In this document: positions 62,649-64,000 of the stretch, piece by piece
Layout of the letters: each line of letters starts with the position of its first letter
Position numbering within the stretch: position 1 is the stretch's first letter
Source of the DNA: Undaria pinnatifida
Taxonomy: Eukaryota; Sar; Phaeophyceae; Laminariales; Alariaceae
Direction: 5' to 3'
Assembly: GCA_012845835.1 (NCBI GenBank)
Contig: JABAKD010000006.1
Location: forward strand, 1,100,116 to 1,164,115
Length of the DNA: 64,000 nt
Made by a program: the position numbers and the translations under genes
Notes under the pieces: model-generated
What the model was told of the DNA's origin: nothing
What the model saw: only the letters and a program-made list of their open reading frames with translations
The model's database searches: none

Positions 62649-62869
62649 GTTTGCCAGTGGACTGTTGGTCCTGATTTACGCTGCCCACCACCGCGATGAA
62701 TGTTTTGTCATGCTCCGAACCCCGATCTCGACGCTCAGTTAGACCAACTTAGCATTATTGTCCATCGGCTACGTTGTGTTGGAACGAGTGTGAGAGACGC
62801 TATCCATAGGGGGAGGTCTTTAAGACCAGTTTGCGCGTGTAGCATCTTCTTATAACAAATACCCACCCT

Positions 62870-63200
62870 CTTCCTCCCTCACCAGCAGTAGCATGTATCC
62901 ACCGCCTGCCCCCCTCATCAGCATTGATTGCACTCGGCTGCATTGTCTTTTTACGCTGTCTTGAGAGTTTTCGTGATATTTACCCCCCTCTTGCCCCCTG
63001 ACCAACATTGACTGCACTCGGTTGTGCCGGTTTTGCGCGCACTTAGATTACTTGTTACATGTGCCCGCCCTCTGCCCCCGTGACCAGCTTTGGTTGATCT
63101 CGGTGTTGCTGGTTTGCGCTGCCTCAGGGAGAGGGACGTGGAAAGGCTTCATCCCAAGAACAGCCCGGTTTAGCCAGCTCATCGACAACCGGTTATCTGC
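62870..63200 (+). repeat. Intronic tandem repeat ending in a decayed copy of exon 5
   Basis: Units with GCCCCCNTNACCAGCNTTG, GCACTCGGNTG and a terminal CTTGAG, CTTAG or CCTCAG repeat about every 95 bases. The last one is followed at 63127-63190 by GGAGAGGGACGTGGAAAGGC and TTNATCCCAAGAAC, a clear relative of exon 5. An in-frame TAG and a missing donor make it unusable. Confidence 0.75.
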
Positions 63201-63362
63201 CTGCGCGTGCAACACGCGCCCACCCTCTTCCCCACTCGCCAACGCTAACGTGTACCCATCCTCTCTCTCCGCCACCAACATTACATTAACATGTAGCCCC
63301 CCCCCTCTCCCACAGTCGACATCATTAACTGTTCTATTTTTTTTTCGTTTCCGCTGACTTAG

Positions 63363-63449
63363 GGCGGAGGGCGTGGAAAGACTTGATCCCGAGACTCGCC
63401 AATTCAGCCAACTTCCGAAGTGGGTGGATGAAAACGTCGACCGTCTCAG
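63363..63449 (+). CDS. Gene 2 exon 5: rhodanese domain middle (gene continues past window)
   Basis: The acceptor TTTCCGCTGACTTAG|GGC completes the Arg codon split by the previous intron. The frame AEGVERLDPETRQFSQLP then KWVDENVDRLR follows GHFR exactly as in rhodanese-containing TrhO proteins, where a T-R-x-F-S-x-(L/F)-P-x-W block precedes the catalytic loop. The donor CTCAG|GTAAAC is phase 2. The exon with the active-site Cys (CTGGVRCE-type loop) was not found in the remaining 550 bases. The joined product so far is 327 residues. Confidence 0.9.
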
Positions 63450-64000
63450 GTAAACGCCGAATAAGTGGAGATTGACTGTTTGTGTCCTCGGTGTACTTTT
63501 TCTGGGGATGATGTCGTATCCTCCCCGGACATACCATACCTACGTACAGCGCACGTTAGGGGCACTGCAGCGCGTTTTTTTTTGCCACAGTAATTCAGAC
63601 TTGACGGGGCTCCTCAACAGAGGGAAAACGCCGGTGCCGTTGGAACTCCTTTTGTGTTGAACGCTGTTACTCGATGTACCAGGTACATATATAAGCCATT
63701 GGACTGTTCATCAGGTCATACTTTTCATTTTTTCGCAACCTTTGTTTTTGGGTGGGATGTGGAGCATAAGAAATCCTGAATTGCGGAGCCTCATAGTATT
63801 TAATTTGCTTCCGCTATCGTAGTATTGGTCTGAGCGTACTTGGCATGAGGCGCTGCGGCGGCATCGGAGCGCCGGCTGGCACGAGCGTTAGCCTACGTCG
63901 TGTTCCGGCCGTGCTTGTCCTCGCGCTTTCGTGAGGCATGTACCACCATGTCCGGACATGTAAGGACCGTTTTGTGTCCTTGTTGCAACTCAAACGACAA
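63450..64000. other. Gene 2 intron, to the window edge
   Basis: No further exon with good splice sites and rhodanese similarity is seen. TACCAGGTA occurs at 63677-63685. Confidence 0.5.

Overview
This is an intron-rich, repeat-laden nuclear DNA window from a eukaryote. A photosynthetic stramenopile, most likely a brown alga, is the best guess. The reasons are GT-AG introns of hundreds to thousands of bases, very low gene density, TTAGGG-type interstitial telomere-like tracts, many MITE and tRNA-derived SINE copies, and an RLE-type non-LTR retrotransposon whose RT domain resembles elements I associate with brown algal genomes. That assignment is inference, because no rRNA or organelle marker is present.

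Two host genes can be built from splice-consistent exons, both on the + strand. Gene 1 runs from about 21.8 kb (perhaps from an exon at 9286) to a stop at 33,568. It encodes an unrecognised protein with several hydrophobic segments, so probably a multi-pass membrane protein. Its clearly resolved introns are all phase 0. The introns hold decayed copies of the neighbouring exons, microsatellites and transposons. Gene 2 starts at 58,849 and runs off the right edge. Its five exons join in perfect phase to give at least 327 residues of a TrhO/UPF0176-type protein with a rhodanese domain. The catalytic-loop exon lies beyond the window. A 21-bp coding repeat gives it a five-heptad charged insert.

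Layout. 1-9.3 kb: no supported gene; one 827-bp TIR element and one 408-bp MITE. 9.3-21.8 kb: a possible first exon, then SINEs, MITEs (including one with telomere-like repeats and one pogo/mariner-like with perfect 27-bp TIRs) and tandem repeats. 21.8-33.6 kb: gene 1. 33.6-42.5 kb: dense MITEs, a 42-bp minisatellite, a (TAGTG)n tract and tandem tRNA-like elements. 43.3-55.4 kb: GC-rich degraded non-LTR retroelement with proline/arginine-rich 5' repeats, a series of RING-like zinc-finger modules, and a 792-codon RT plus restriction-like-endonuclease ORF. 55.4-58.8 kb: small repeats, a roughly 660-bp foldback and a hAT-like MITE. 58.8-64 kb: gene 2.

Most other open frames are low-complexity or repeat-derived and are not called. 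Exon calls rest on reading frame, splice sites, phase and protein plausibility only; no transcript data were available.
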